Source: Actinomadura atramentaria DSM 43919 (lineage in GTDB: Bacteria > Actinomycetota > Actinomycetes > Streptosporangiales > Streptosporangiaceae). Taken from it: DNA of 64,000 bases. Position numbers and translations under genes: made by a program. This document shows, in pieces, positions 35,065 through 44,278 of this stretch. Under the pieces are notes generated by a model that saw only the letters and a program-made list of their open reading frames with translations, did not search any database and was not told the origin of the DNA. Each line of letters opens with the position of its first letter. Position 1 is the stretch's first letter. Location of the stretch: NCBI RefSeq assembly GCF_000381885.1, contig NZ_KB907209.1, positions 408,478 to 472,477 of the forward strand. The letters run 5' to 3'.

Positions 35065-35865
35065 ATGGTCCGGATCGCCGTCGCGCAGTTCGAGCCCGGC
35101 CAGGACAAGGCCGCCAACCGCGAGCGGGTCGGCGCGCTGGTCGCGTCGGCGGCGGCCGGGGGAGCGCGCGTCGTCGTGCTGCCGGAGTACGCGAGCTTCA
35201 CCGCGCCGCGCATGGACGAGCGGTTCGTGGCCGCCGCCGAGCCGCTGGACGGGCCGTTCGCGGCGCACCTCGCGGACGTCGCCCGCGCGCACGGCGTCCA
35301 CGTCGTCGCGGGGCTCACCGAGCGCACCGCCGATCCCGCGCGCGCGTCCAACACGCTGCTCGCCGTCGCGCCGGACGGGACGGTCGCCGCGACGTACCGC
35401 AAGACCCACCTGTTCGACGCGTTCGGCTACCGCGAATCGGACTTCCTCGCGCCCGGCCCGCTCGCCGACCCGGAGACCTTCACCGCCGAGGGCCTGACGT
35501 TCGGCCTCCAGACCTGCTACGACGTGCGGTTCCCCGAGGCGGCGCGGCGCATCGCCGACGCCGGGGCCGACGTCCTCGCGCTGCCCGCCGCGTGGGTGCC
35601 GGGCCCGCTGAAGGAGGACCACTGGCGGACGCTGGTCCGCGCCCGCGCCATCGAGAACACGTTCTACGTCGCCGCCGCGGACCAGTGCGGGCGGACCGGC
35701 GCGGGCCAGAGCATGATCGTCGACCCGATGGGCGTCGTCGTCGCGGCACTGGGCGAGGCGGCGGGCATCGTCGTCGGGGACGCGTCGGGGGAGCGGATCG
35801 CCGCCGCCCGCGCCACCAACCCCGCGCTCGCGCTGCGCCGCTACACCGTCGTCCCGCGCGGCTGA
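35065..35865 (+). CDS. Carbon-nitrogen hydrolase (nitrilase superfamily)
   Basis: Protein of 266 residues with the Glu-Lys-Cys triad: E41 (LPEYASF), K113 (YRKTHLFD) and C151 (LQTCYDVRFPE). The sequence resembles omega-amidase/deaminated-glutathione amidase-type members (family 10-like), so hydrolysis of a small amide is likely. The ATG has GAGGAGGAA upstream; the frame is open further upstream but lacks a ribosome site. It is monocistronic and ends six bases before the converging next gene. Confidence 0.88.
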   Translation: MVRIAVAQFEPGQDKAANRERVGALVASAAAGGARVVVLPEYASFTAPRMDERFVAAAEPLDGPFAAHLADVARAHGVHVVAGLTERTADPARASNTLLAVAPDGTVAATYRKTHLFDAFGYRESDFLAPGPLADPETFTAEGLTFGLQTCYDVRFPEAARRIADAGADVLALPAAWVPGPLKEDHWRTLVRARAIENTFYVAAADQCGRTGAGQSMIVDPMGVVVAALGEAAGIVVGDASGERIAAARATNPALALRRYTVVPRG

Positions 35866-35870
35866 CCCCG

Positions 35871-36812
35871 TCAGATCCGGATGACGGTCTTGCCGCCGGA
35901 CCGGCCCGCCCGGCTGTCCGCGACGGCGGCCGGGGCCTCCTCCAGCGGCGGCTCCTGCTCGATCGCGATCCGCAGCCGCTTGGACTGGACGAGGTCCGCG
36001 ACGTGGTCCAGCGCCTCCGGCGTCCCGTGGACCGAGTAGTTGATCCCGCGCAGGCCGCGCTCGGCCATCGCGTCCGGGTTCACCGACCAGACCGTCGTGA
36101 TGTACGTGCCGCCCTCGCGCAGCAGCGCCGCGACGCGCTCGACGGCCGGGGGCATGCTGACCAGGTCGATCACCACGTCCACGGCCGCGTCCGTGCGGTG
36201 GACCTGGTCGTTGACGTTCTGCCGGTAGTCGACGGTCTCGGCCGCGCCGAGCGTCCGCATGCGCTCGGCGACGTCCGGCCGCCCCACGGTCGCGATGACG
36301 CGCGCGCCGGCCGCCGACGCGAGCTGCACGACGTTCTGCCCGACGCCGCCCGTCGCGCCGATGACCAGCACCGTCTGCTCCGGGCCGACGCCGGCCTGCT
36401 CGACCAGCCCGCACGCCGTCATGCCCGACGTCGGCAGCGCCGCCGCGAGGACGTAGCTCATGTCGTCGGGCATCCGCGTGACCGGGTCGTCGGGGCGCGC
36501 GACCGTGAACTCGGCGTAGGTGCCGAGCCCCCGGTCCGTCCCGTAGAACGACCCGAACACGCGGTCCCCGACCCGCAGCCGCGTGTCGCCGCCGCCGGAC
36601 GCGGTCACGACGCCCGCGCCGTCCACGCCGAGGACGAGCGGGAAGCTCGCGTCGTAGGAGTCCTTGCGCATCCCCTCGGCGATCTTCCAGTCCAGCGGGT
36701 TCAGGCCCGCCGCGACCAGCTCGACCTGGACCTCGCCGGGCCCCGGCTCGGGCTCGGGCAGGTCCATGAGCGACGGGGTCGCCCCGTACTCCGACACGGC
36801 GATGGCTCGCAT
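35871..36812 (-). CDS. NADPH:quinone reductase-like MDR oxidoreductase
   Basis: Zinc-free medium-chain reductase of 313 residues: GroES-like N-terminal domain (LPEPEPGPGEVQVELVAAGLNPLDWKIAEG), the VLVIGATGGVGQNVVQLA nucleotide motif, and no structural-zinc Cys cluster. It probably reduces quinones or enones with NADPH. It lies 56 bp downstream of a methyltransferase gene on the same strand. Confidence 0.87.
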   Translation of the reverse strand: MRAIAVSEYGATPSLMDLPEPEPGPGEVQVELVAAGLNPLDWKIAEGMRKDSYDASFPLVLGVDGAGVVTASGGGDTRLRVGDRVFGSFYGTDRGLGTYAEFTVARPDDPVTRMPDDMSYVLAAALPTSGMTACGLVEQAGVGPEQTVLVIGATGGVGQNVVQLASAAGARVIATVGRPDVAERMRTLGAAETVDYRQNVNDQVHRTDAAVDVVIDLVSMPPAVERVAALLREGGTYITTVWSVNPDAMAERGLRGINYSVHGTPEALDHVADLVQSKRLRIAIEQEPPLEEAPAAVADSRAGRSGGKTVIRI

Positions 36813-36868
36813 GGCAGTCCCCCGATCCACGTGCGAGAACGTGCCGCGCCTACCCGGCGCGGCACGCT

Positions 36869-37507
36869 TCACGCATCGGGCCGGACCGCGACGAGGTACG
36901 CCTGCGGGACGGCCTCGCGGCCCTCGGGCGCGCGCACCAGGCGGGCCTCGATGTCGAATCCGGCGTCCGCGAGCAGGTCCGCGGTCCGGTCGGGGGAGAG
37001 GCGGTGGAAGTCGAGCGTCACCGGGTGCCCGAACGGGTTCTCCAGGCGCAGCGGCTCCGTTCCGACCTGGAAACCGAGCAGCAGGCGTCCGCCCGGCCGC
37101 AGGACGCGGTGGAACTCGGCGATCACCGCCGGGTGGTCGGCGGGCCGGATGTGGATGAGCGAGTACCAGGAGACCAGGCCGCCGAGCGTTCCGTCCGGCA
37201 CGTCGAGGGCGGTCATCGAGCCCTCCTCGAACCGGATGTCGGGGAACGTCCGGCTCGCCAGCGCGACCATCTCCGGCGACAGGTCGACGCCGGAGATGTC
37301 GCAGCCGAGCGCGCGCAGCGCGGCCGTCGTCCGGCCGGGGCCGCTGCCGACCTCCAGCACCCGGCCCGTCACCCGTTCGGCGAACGCCGTGTGGATCGCC
37401 CGCGCGTAGGCGTCGCCTGCCAACTGGTCGCGGAACATCTCGGCGTATTCCGCCGCGATGGCGTCGTACCCGCTCCGGACATCGTTCAGATAGGACGGTT
37501 CGGTCAT
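36869..37507 (-). CDS. Class I SAM-dependent methyltransferase
   Basis: Protein of 212 residues with motif I LEVGSGPGRTT, motif II DLSPEMV and post-I region EEGSMTALDVPDG, followed by LRPGGRLLLGFQ. It is a small-molecule methyltransferase of the Methyltransf_11/25 type; the substrate is unknown. The ATG start lies 31 bp after the stop of the MerR gene, so the three minus-strand genes 35871-38483 may be one transcript. Confidence 0.88.
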   Translation of the reverse strand: MTEPSYLNDVRSGYDAIAAEYAEMFRDQLAGDAYARAIHTAFAERVTGRVLEVGSGPGRTTAALRALGCDISGVDLSPEMVALASRTFPDIRFEEGSMTALDVPDGTLGGLVSWYSLIHIRPADHPAVIAEFHRVLRPGGRLLLGFQVGTEPLRLENPFGHPVTLDFHRLSPDRTADLLADAGFDIEARLVRAPEGREAVPQAYLVAVRPDA

Positions 37508-37538
37508 GGCGGACCAACCTAGTCCGCCGCCCGGGGCG

Positions 37539-38483
37539 TCAGGCGGACAACGCGGCGATCAGCCAGTCCGCCGCGTCGGCGAGCCCGGCGGGCCGCGGCG
37601 TCCCGTTGATCACCGAGAGGAGCCGCCAGTAGCGCTCGTAGCCGTGGTCCGACGACGCCGTCAGCCGCCGCAGCAGCCAGGCGCGGAACTCCGGACCGTC
37701 CGCGCGGCCCGCGTGGCCGGCGTACGCGGCGGCCAGCTCGTCCACGATCGGACGCGACGCCGCCGAGTCCGGCGCGATCCCCGCGGCGCGCGCCGCGGCG
37801 ACCCGTTCACCGAGCAGCGCGGCGAGCGCCCGGCTCCGTCCGGCGTCGCCCGGCGCGGTCTCGGCGGCGGCGCGGGCCTGGTCGACGGCGGCGGCGCGCA
37901 CGGCCGCGCGGAACCCGTCGTCGCCGACGAGCTCCGCCAGCTCCACCCACGCCCCGACCTGCTCGGGCGACGGGTCGTCGGGCAGTTCGGGCATCGCGGC
38001 GCGCATCATCGGCAGGAAGCCGGGGCCGAGGTCGAGGTCGGCGAACGTGTCGTCGATGAAGTCGTTGATCAGTCGGCGGCGTTCGGTGTCGGTCAGTCGG
38101 GCGAGCCTGTTCATCAGGGCGATCTCCTCGTCGGTGACGGTTCCCCGGCTCGCCACCGCCCGCAGGACGGCCTGGTGGAGGCGCATCGCGCGGACGCGCG
38201 TCCCGAGCGCGTCGGCGTGCGCGGCGGCCACGCGTTCCAGCGGCACCTCGCGGTCCACGACCCGGCGGATCGTCGCGAGGTCCACGCCGACGTCCCGCAG
38301 CGTCCGGACGAGCCCGACGCGCAGCGCCGCCGCGCGGCCGTACAGGCGGTAGCCGGCCGGGGTTCGGGCGGCCGGCGGCACCAGGCCCTCGTCGGACCAG
38401 AACCGGATCGTCTTGACCGTCAGGCCGGTCAGCCGGGCCAGTTCGCCGATGGTGAGGAGCGTGTCGTCGGCCATGTCCGCCAC
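37539..38483 (-). CDS. MerR-family transcriptional regulator
   Basis: Protein of 314 residues: an N-terminal MerR winged helix (TIGELARLTGLTVKTIRFWSDEGLVPPAARTPAGYRLYGRAAALRVGLVRTLRDVGV) followed by a long helical C-terminal domain of about 200 residues without metal-binding Cys. It therefore probably senses an organic ligand or protein. The GTG at 38483 has GGGAGA seven bases upstream; an ATG three codons later is the alternative start. Likely autoregulatory. Confidence 0.88.
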   Translation of the reverse strand: MADMADDTLLTIGELARLTGLTVKTIRFWSDEGLVPPAARTPAGYRLYGRAAALRVGLVRTLRDVGVDLATIRRVVDREVPLERVAAAHADALGTRVRAMRLHQAVLRAVASRGTVTDEEIALMNRLARLTDTERRRLINDFIDDTFADLDLGPGFLPMMRAAMPELPDDPSPEQVGAWVELAELVGDDGFRAAVRAAAVDQARAAAETAPGDAGRSRALAALLGERVAAARAAGIAPDSAASRPIVDELAAAYAGHAGRADGPEFRAWLLRRLTASSDHGYERYWRLLSVINGTPRPAGLADAADWLIAALSA

Positions 38484-38508
38484 CGTGGCGTCTCCCGTCG
38501 CTGGAGGG

Positions 38509-39033
38509 TCAAGCCCGCGCCGCGCGCCGCGCGCGGTGGGCCGAGACGTTGACGCGGTTCGCGCAGCGCTGCGAGCAGAACTTGCGCCGCCCGTTGCGGG
38601 ACGTGTCGATGAAGACCGTCGCGCAGCCGTCCCGCAGGCAGCGGCCGAGCCGCACGCCGCCCGCCGCGACGACCGCGACGGCGAGGCCGCCCGCGATGGC
38701 CGCCTTGACGCGTTCGGCGGTCTCCAGGTCCTGGTTCACGTAGTGCAGATGTGGCTCGGAGCCGTCGTGCGTGGAGATGCGGACGCCGGTCGCGGTCTCC
38801 TCCAGCAGCGCGTTCAGGACCGCCATCTGCCGTTCCACGTCGGGCTCGCCGAAGACGGGGCGGACGCGCTCGATCCACGCGGCGAGGCGGCGGGCGTGCG
38901 CGGCGGTCAGCTCGGGGCGGGCGATGCCGTGGACGCGCAGGATCTCCGAGAGCGTCGAGGGGTCGTCGTCGGGCGCGTTCAGCAGGTCGGCGGCGACCCG
39001 CGCGCCGGTCCCGCCGTAAGCGTTGAAATGCAT
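38509..39033 (-). CDS. CGNR/ABATE zinc-finger protein (variant CANR)
   Basis: Protein of 174 residues. An N-terminal ABATE-like stress domain (about 1-120) is followed by a C-terminal zinc finger with C132, C137, C153 and C157 and the DNA-binding motif read as C-A-N-R-V-N-V-S-A-H-R-A-R, where the family normally has CGNR. These proteins are predicted transcription regulators. It is divergent from a tiny zinc-ribbon gene with only 25 bp between the starts. Confidence 0.85.
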   Translation of the reverse strand: MHFNAYGGTGARVAADLLNAPDDDPSTLSEILRVHGIARPELTAAHARRLAAWIERVRPVFGEPDVERQMAVLNALLEETATGVRISTHDGSEPHLHYVNQDLETAERVKAAIAGGLAVAVVAAGGVRLGRCLRDGCATVFIDTSRNGRRKFCSQRCANRVNVSAHRARRAARA

Positions 39034-39058
39034 AAGACCATTGCAGCACGGTGGGGGC

Positions 39059-39232
39059 ATGGAGATCGAGACCTGCCCGTCCTGTCCCCGGAGGGCCGCC
39101 GCGTCCGACGTCGAGTCCGCCCACCTCACCTCCGAGGGCGTCGTCCGCTACCGGCGCTGCGTCTGCGGCGCGCGCTGGATCGACCTGCGCGCGTTCCGGT
39201 GGCCCGCGGCGCTCGGCCCGGCTCCGCGCTGA
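39059..39232 (+). CDS. Small zinc-ribbon protein
   Basis: Peptide of 57 residues with a CPSC knuckle near the N-terminus and CVCG later (RRCVCGARWIDLRAF), a two-knuckle zinc ribbon. GTGGGGG precedes the ATG. Divergent with the CGNR gene, with which it must share a control region of about 25 bp. Function unknown. Confidence 0.6.
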   Translation: MEIETCPSCPRRAAASDVESAHLTSEGVVRYRRCVCGARWIDLRAFRWPAALGPAPR

Positions 39233-39304
39233 TCCGCGCGAACACCCGCGCGGACCCGCCCCGGCCTGCGATGATGGCGGCCCGTTGCGAGCAGGGAGTC
39301 CGGG

Positions 39305-39826
39305 TTGGCCCGAGGCATCGACCACATCGGGGTGACCGTCCCGGACCTGGAGGCGGCCACCCGGTTCTTCGCCGAGGCGTTCGACGCGCGGGTGCTGTAC
39401 GACACGCTGCGCCGCGAGGACGGGCCGGTCGGCGGGTCCGGCACCGAACGGCGCCTCGGCGTCCCGCCCGGCACGGCCGAGGTGGTGATCCGGATGCTCG
39501 CCCTTCCGGACGGGCCCGGGCTCGAACTCTTCGAGTTCCGAGGACCCCGGCAGCGCGACGCCGCCATTCCGTGCGACATCGGCTGGCAGCACGTCGCCTT
39601 CTACGTCGATGACCTGGAGGCCGCCGCCGCACGCGTGACGCGCGCCGGGGGAATCCCGTTGGGCGATCCCCAGCCGCTGCCCGGCCCGGAGGCGGGGTCG
39701 CGGAATCGGTTCTGGTACGCGCGGACGCCGTGGGGCGGGACGTTGGAACTGCTCACCTACCCCGATCCGCAGCCCTACGAGAAGACGACGGAACGGCGTC
39801 GCTGGCGGCCGCCCGCGACGCCGTGA
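39305..39826 (+). CDS. VOC-family protein (glyoxalase/bleomycin-resistance fold)
   Basis: Protein of 173 residues with two beta-alpha-beta-beta-beta modules. Metal ligands are plausible at His in IDHIGVTVPD, Glu in GLELFEFRGP, His in GWQHVAFYVDD and Glu in GGTLELLTYPD, as in methylmalonyl-CoA epimerase-like and dioxygenase-like members. The start is a TTG with GGGAG upstream. Substrate unknown. Confidence 0.8.
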   Translation: MARGIDHIGVTVPDLEAATRFFAEAFDARVLYDTLRREDGPVGGSGTERRLGVPPGTAEVVIRMLALPDGPGLELFEFRGPRQRDAAIPCDIGWQHVAFYVDDLEAAAARVTRAGGIPLGDPQPLPGPEAGSRNRFWYARTPWGGTLELLTYPDPQPYEKTTERRRWRPPATP

Positions 39827-39842
39827 AATCGCCGCCGGGTGA

Positions 39843-40247
39843 TCAGGAGTGGACCGTGTGGTCGCAGTTCACGCTGGAGTGATCGCCGCTGTTCTTGCTC
39901 TGCTTGACCAGCTTGCCGTCAACGTAGATCTGGCATGTCACCGTGCCCTTGGCGCCCAGGTTCGATACCGACAGGCCGACGAACTCGCCCGTTTCGACGA
40001 CGATCGTCTTCGTCCAGGGCAGGAGGACGCTCGTGGCCTCGCCTTGTTCCTGCCCTGCGGGCGTCGAGTAGGTGATGTCGGCCTTCGTCGCCGTGCCGAC
40101 CGCTTTGTAGGCGATTTCGTGCCGGGGCTTCCCCTGCTTGGGCTTGGCCACCGCCGTCTGCTTCGGGTCGGCCGTGTCGCTGCAGGCGGAAAGGGCGAGC
40201 GCCGTCAGGCAGGCGGCGGCGACGAGCGGAAGGGGGCGTCGGTTCAT
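39843..40247 (-). CDS. MmpS-like lipoprotein
   Basis: Lipoprotein of 134 residues: signal peptide with lipobox LSAC (Cys about 22), a charged linker, then a beta-sandwich with the MmpS-type pattern (YKAVGTATKADITYSTPAGQ ... LPWTKTIVV ... VTCQIYVDGKLV ... VNCDHTV). Two Cys likely form a disulfide. MmpS proteins assist MmpL exporters in mycobacteria, but no mmpL gene is in this window, so this is an orphan. Confidence 0.72.
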   Translation of the reverse strand: MNRRPLPLVAAACLTALALSACSDTADPKQTAVAKPKQGKPRHEIAYKAVGTATKADITYSTPAGQEQGEATSVLLPWTKTIVVETGEFVGLSVSNLGAKGTVTCQIYVDGKLVKQSKNSGDHSSVNCDHTVHS

Positions 40248-40352
40248 GGAACTGTTTCTCCTGGGGATTCGGGGCGGGGCGTCAATGGGACGCTGTTCCG
40301 CGCGGCGCGGTTCTGTGCGGCACCGCCGAAAGGCTCATGAACGGGTTGCGTG

Positions 40353-41714
40353 TCAGCAGGTTCCGCGGTCCGGGACGCCCGCGAACCGGTCGCGCAGCCA
40401 GCGTGCCACGTCGTCGGCCGCGAGCTTCGCCGTCGCCGCGTGCTCGCCCGGGTAGTTCGCGCGGTAGCGGGTCGCGATGCCCGCGCGGCAGTACGCGGTC
40501 GCCGTCGCGTCCTCGGTGGAGGCCGGGACGACCTCCTCGAACGCGCCCCGGTACTGCAGCACGGGGAACGGCACCTGGTAGCGCGCGCCCGATCCGGCCG
40601 CGCCGACGCCCGCGCCGAGGCGCTGGTCGGCGAGGATCTGGCCCCACGTCCGTCCGTCGTCGCCCTCGATCTGTGCGAAGCGGTCCGGCGTCAGGCGGTC
40701 GGTGGTCAGGTCCTCCAGCCGCGTGAAGAAGAACCGCGACAGCGTCTCGCCGCCGCACGCGCTCCGGGCGTCCGCGACCGCGCGCCTGCCCTGCTCGTTC
40801 AGCAACTCGTCGAACGGCATCGACGGATACGCCGCGCTGAGGCCGACGAGGACGTCCACCAGGTAGCCCGCGAAGACGCCGCCGTCCTGGCTCGCGGCGA
40901 CGGCCCGCAGGTCCCCGGGCACGCCGCCCGCCGCGCCGCCGACGACGCGCAGGCCGGGCGTGTACGACGCGGCGAGCTGCGCCGCCCACAGCGACGCCGA
41001 TCCGCCCACCGAGTATCCGGACAGCCCGACCTCGGTTCCCGGATCGAGCCCCGCCGCGGGCATCCGCAACGCGGCCCGCGCGCCGTCCAACAGCGCGTGC
41101 CCCGCCGCGGCGCCGACGCCGAACGCGGGCGTCTGCCCGTCCAACCGCCCGACCCCGTCAGCGACGACGACGGCGAATCCCTGCCGCAGATAGGCGCCGA
41201 CCGAACCGCCCGTCCCGCCGCCCTCAGCGGCCAGGCCGGCCGCGACCTGGTCGGCCGCCGCAGCCGAGCGGGCGGTCGCCGTGCCGGTCCGGACCGCGTG
41301 GTCGGGACGAAGCGTCCCGGACCGCTGTGGCCGCTCAACAAGCCGACGCGAGAACGAGCACCGCGCTCCCAGCCCGAGCCCACCCGGCGCATAGGCGACG
41401 AGCGGCCGCGCCCCGCTCCCCGTCCACGGCGCGTCCGGCACCACGACCGTCCCCGCCACCGCGATCTTCTGCCCACGAACGTCGGTGGACACGTACTGCA
41501 CAACCCAGGCCCGCGCCCCGACGACCCCGTCCCGCACCATCCGGCAGGCCAACACGTCCCCCGGCTCCCCGATGATCACCGAAGGCGACGACCGAACCCG
41601 CGCCACGGAGGCCCCGCACGCCTCCCCACTCGCCCGCGCCACGACACCCGGCACCACGACCGCCGCGATCCAGACCGCGACGGCGACGACCCAACGCCCG
41701 AACCGGCGACTCAT
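40353..41714 (-). CDS. Secreted lipase-family alpha/beta hydrolase
   Basis: Protein of 453 residues with an N-terminal signal sequence (hydrophobic 8-27). The nucleophile elbow GYSVGG places catalytic Ser at 235. The C-terminal region has Asp and His candidates (YRGAFEEVVP, NYPGEHAA). It resembles the secretory lipase family (PF03583) of actinomycetes, acting outside the cell on lipids or esters. An unusual Gly/Ala/Arg-rich stretch at about 130-172 looks like an insertion. It has at least five Cys, probably in disulfides. Confidence 0.83.
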   Translation of the reverse strand: MSRRFGRWVVAVAVWIAAVVVPGVVARASGEACGASVARVRSSPSVIIGEPGDVLACRMVRDGVVGARAWVVQYVSTDVRGQKIAVAGTVVVPDAPWTGSGARPLVAYAPGGLGLGARCSFSRRLVERPQRSGTLRPDHAVRTGTATARSAAAADQVAAGLAAEGGGTGGSVGAYLRQGFAVVVADGVGRLDGQTPAFGVGAAAGHALLDGARAALRMPAAGLDPGTEVGLSGYSVGGSASLWAAQLAASYTPGLRVVGGAAGGVPGDLRAVAASQDGGVFAGYLVDVLVGLSAAYPSMPFDELLNEQGRRAVADARSACGGETLSRFFFTRLEDLTTDRLTPDRFAQIEGDDGRTWGQILADQRLGAGVGAAGSGARYQVPFPVLQYRGAFEEVVPASTEDATATAYCRAGIATRYRANYPGEHAATAKLAADDVARWLRDRFAGVPDRGTC

Positions 41715-41845
41715 CTCTCTCCCGCACCTTCCGACCGGACGGGGTGGGTTCCGGTCACGAGAAACGGTCGCCCGAAGCCCGCCGAGACACTAGTGCGCCA
41801 CACGCACGTCTCCCCACCCCCAACCCACCCCCGAACAACAAGAAC

Positions 41846-41896
41846 CGCCCCGCGGAGGCGCACATCTACCCGCGATCGGTGCTCAACCGCGGGGCG
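41846..41896. terminator. Inverted repeat downstream of the nuclease-helicase gene
   Basis: Perfect 10-bp arms CGCCCCGCGG (41846-41855) and CCGCGGGGCG (41887-41896) with a 31-nt loop lie 30 bp beyond the stop at 41927. A terminator is likely. Confidence 0.5.
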
Positions 41897-41926
41897 TCAC
41901 CGGTGTTCGGCGGACGAGGCGGGTGC

Positions 41927-43795
41927 TCAGCGCACTCCTCTTCCGATGAGTTCGTTGAGGAACCGCTGGGTTTCCGGGTCCGTGGAGTAGACGCGCGTCG
42001 CGCGGGTGCTGCGCGTCAGCAGCACCCGGTAGATGTTCAGCGCGAGCGGCAGGTACCGCTCCGGCGAGATGCCGTTCATCGCGGAGTCCTTGCTGAAGGC
42101 CGGGCGCGCCACCCACGCGTCACCGCGCCGCACGAGGTCCGGGCCCATGATGACCCCGCCGTGCCCGTACTCGAGCCCCTGCGCGGTGTAGATGCATCCG
42201 ATCTGGCGATGCCCGCCCGGGTCGGTCGCCCAGAAGTTCCGGTGCGGGGCGTCGCGCATCGCCTCGTCCGCGTTCCACGGCGCGGACCAGGTGCGCGGGG
42301 AGCCGTCGGGATCCGTCCAGGCGATGTCGACCTCGGGCACCAGCACGCGCCGGTCCCGCGCCCACGGCCAGCAGAACCCGGCGGTGATCCGCGCGCCGTG
42401 GTCGGCGGTCGCGTGCCGGTCGACCCAGTCCTGCAGTTCCCGCGGGTCGTTCGCGACGGCGAGGTCGAAGTCGTCCCCGGTCCAGCGGACCGGTGTCTCG
42501 TAGAGGAACCGGTCGACCCAGCGGATGTAGTTCCGCGACCCGTTGGACCGGAAACTCCCCGACAGCGGCAGCACCTCGAAGTCCGCGCCGTGCGCGGCCG
42601 CGACGCGTTCGGCCTCTTGGACGGTGATGCCCTCGTCCGGCCGGATGATCTGGCGCTCGTCCAGGAACAGGACCAGGACGGGGATCCGCTCCACGGTCTG
42701 GCCGAGGAGCCGCTGCGCCTGGTTCCGCTTCAGCCGCTGGCCCTCGTCGATGATCATCGCGCGGGCGCCCTGCGCGCTGTGCGCGAGCATCGCCGTCGGC
42801 AGCAGGACGAGGTTCTTGGCCGCGTCGCGGAGCACGCGGCGCACCTGGGCGATGAGCGTGCCCGACGGGGTCACGAACCGGGCGGCGACGCCCGCCCGGC
42901 GATTGAGGCCGCCGAACAACCGGATGGCGACCACCGTCTTCCCGCTGCCGGGTCCGCCGGTCACGACGATCAGGCGCGGCCGCGAGCCGGGGGAGCGGAG
43001 CGCCTCCTGCGCCGCGCGCCGGACGCTGAGGAACGCCGTCTGCTGGTCCCCGGCCAGGGTGAACGACGCGGCGTTCTCCACGTCGTCCGCCATGGCGCTG
43101 AGCAGGGACTGCGCGGGAACCCACCGCGCTCTCGCGAACTCGGCGACCGACCGCTCGTCCGGCGGGCTCGTGGACTCGGCCAGGAACAGCCGTGCGAGTT
43201 GCCGCGGGGGAACCTCGCTTCCTGTCTGGTCGCCCGCGATGACCGGGACCTCTGCCGCGTGCCGTCGCTCGGCCGCCCAGATGACGCGGGCCCGTTCCTC
43301 CGATGCGTTGTGGAGGAAGGCGACGCCCCGGATCCGCGACAGGCGGAAGCCGTCCTCGACCCAGCCGCGCAGGAAGGCCAGGTAGCCGAGCACTTGGACG
43401 ACCGGGTTCAGGAATTCTTTGCCGTTCCGGAGGCGGACGAACCCGTCCCGCACGGGCTCGGCGTCGTCCCACTGCTTCAACTCCACCACGATCAGGTCGG
43501 GGGAACCATCCGGCCCGGTGCCGAGCAACAGGGCGTCGAAGCGCATTCCGCCGCCCGCCATGCCGTGCTCCAGGTAGATCCACAGCCCGCCGAGACCGGC
43601 GCGCAGCAGGACGTCGACGAGCGGCGGCCAGCTGTTCCGCCAGCTCCGCAGTTCGCCGTCGCCGGCCGGGCCGAAGCCCTCGGCCCGGTACCGTTCGGCG
43701 CACGCGGTGAAGAACCCCGGATCCCGCAGACGTTCCGCCAGCACGGCGACCGGCCCGTGCCACACGCAGGGGATCGTCGTTGCCGCCGCGCTCAC
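41927..43795 (-). CDS. DUF2075/Schlafen-like SF1 helicase with N-terminal nuclease domain
   Basis: Protein of 622 residues. The N-terminal 200 residues have a PD-(D/E)XK signature: D87 (MRFDALLLG), then E105-x-K107 (VVELKQW) with Gln in VVQVLGY. The C-terminal ATPase shows Walker A TGGPGSGKT, Walker B MIIDEGQRL, VLFLDERQIIRPDEG, an SF1 motif V-like YTAQGLEYGHGGVIMG, and motif VI VLLTRSTRATRVY. This nuclease-plus-DUF2075 layout is seen in predicted defence proteins. The GTG start is the only reasonable one. It is divergent from the HNH/PUA-like gene at 44279, suggesting a shared role against foreign DNA. Confidence 0.85.
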   Translation of the reverse strand: MSAAATTIPCVWHGPVAVLAERLRDPGFFTACAERYRAEGFGPAGDGELRSWRNSWPPLVDVLLRAGLGGLWIYLEHGMAGGGMRFDALLLGTGPDGSPDLIVVELKQWDDAEPVRDGFVRLRNGKEFLNPVVQVLGYLAFLRGWVEDGFRLSRIRGVAFLHNASEERARVIWAAERRHAAEVPVIAGDQTGSEVPPRQLARLFLAESTSPPDERSVAEFARARWVPAQSLLSAMADDVENAASFTLAGDQQTAFLSVRRAAQEALRSPGSRPRLIVVTGGPGSGKTVVAIRLFGGLNRRAGVAARFVTPSGTLIAQVRRVLRDAAKNLVLLPTAMLAHSAQGARAMIIDEGQRLKRNQAQRLLGQTVERIPVLVLFLDERQIIRPDEGITVQEAERVAAAHGADFEVLPLSGSFRSNGSRNYIRWVDRFLYETPVRWTGDDFDLAVANDPRELQDWVDRHATADHGARITAGFCWPWARDRRVLVPEVDIAWTDPDGSPRTWSAPWNADEAMRDAPHRNFWATDPGGHRQIGCIYTAQGLEYGHGGVIMGPDLVRRGDAWVARPAFSKDSAMNGISPERYLPLALNIYRVLLTRSTRATRVYSTDPETQRFLNELIGRGVR

Positions 43796-44278
43796 GACGC
43801 GTCCCCCGTGACGTGCGTGCGATCGGGCTGCGATCCCGAGGCATCCCGCCGGTTCGGGACCTTCACGGCCTTGAGCACCTTGCCGCGATCCTCTCTCGAC
43901 CTGGTCGGGACGTAAGTCATCGCCCGCCCTCTCGCGACCCGACTCCCCCGCCGGGAGTGGAGCCGTCGTGATGACGCCCAGCGCCTACCGCCTCAAGGCG
44001 CAGGAACAGCAGACCACCGGACGCGGATCAACCTACCGACCGCCCGCGACAGAACGCGATGGGACCGCCGTACCCGGCGCGGCTCACGGCATGAAGGGGT
44101 CTCCGGTGGCTAGAGTCGCGGACGGCGATCGAACCGGCATCACTGCGGCAATCCGCCCCGCACCCCGGCCCCGGTGGCTCGTCGGACATCGCCGCCTGGC
44201 CCCCGGCCAGCGCAACGTGCCGCCCATCGTCTGCCTCCGGGCGGCAACGCCAGACACGACGACTTTGGGAATGCATCG
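43796..44278. other. Divergent control region between the two putative defence genes
   Basis: 483 bp without a convincing gene. Codon bias typical of this genome is absent and the region has scattered short frames only. TAGAGT at about 44113-44118 could be a -10 box for the rightward gene, leaving a leader of about 150 nt. Confidence 0.45.
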
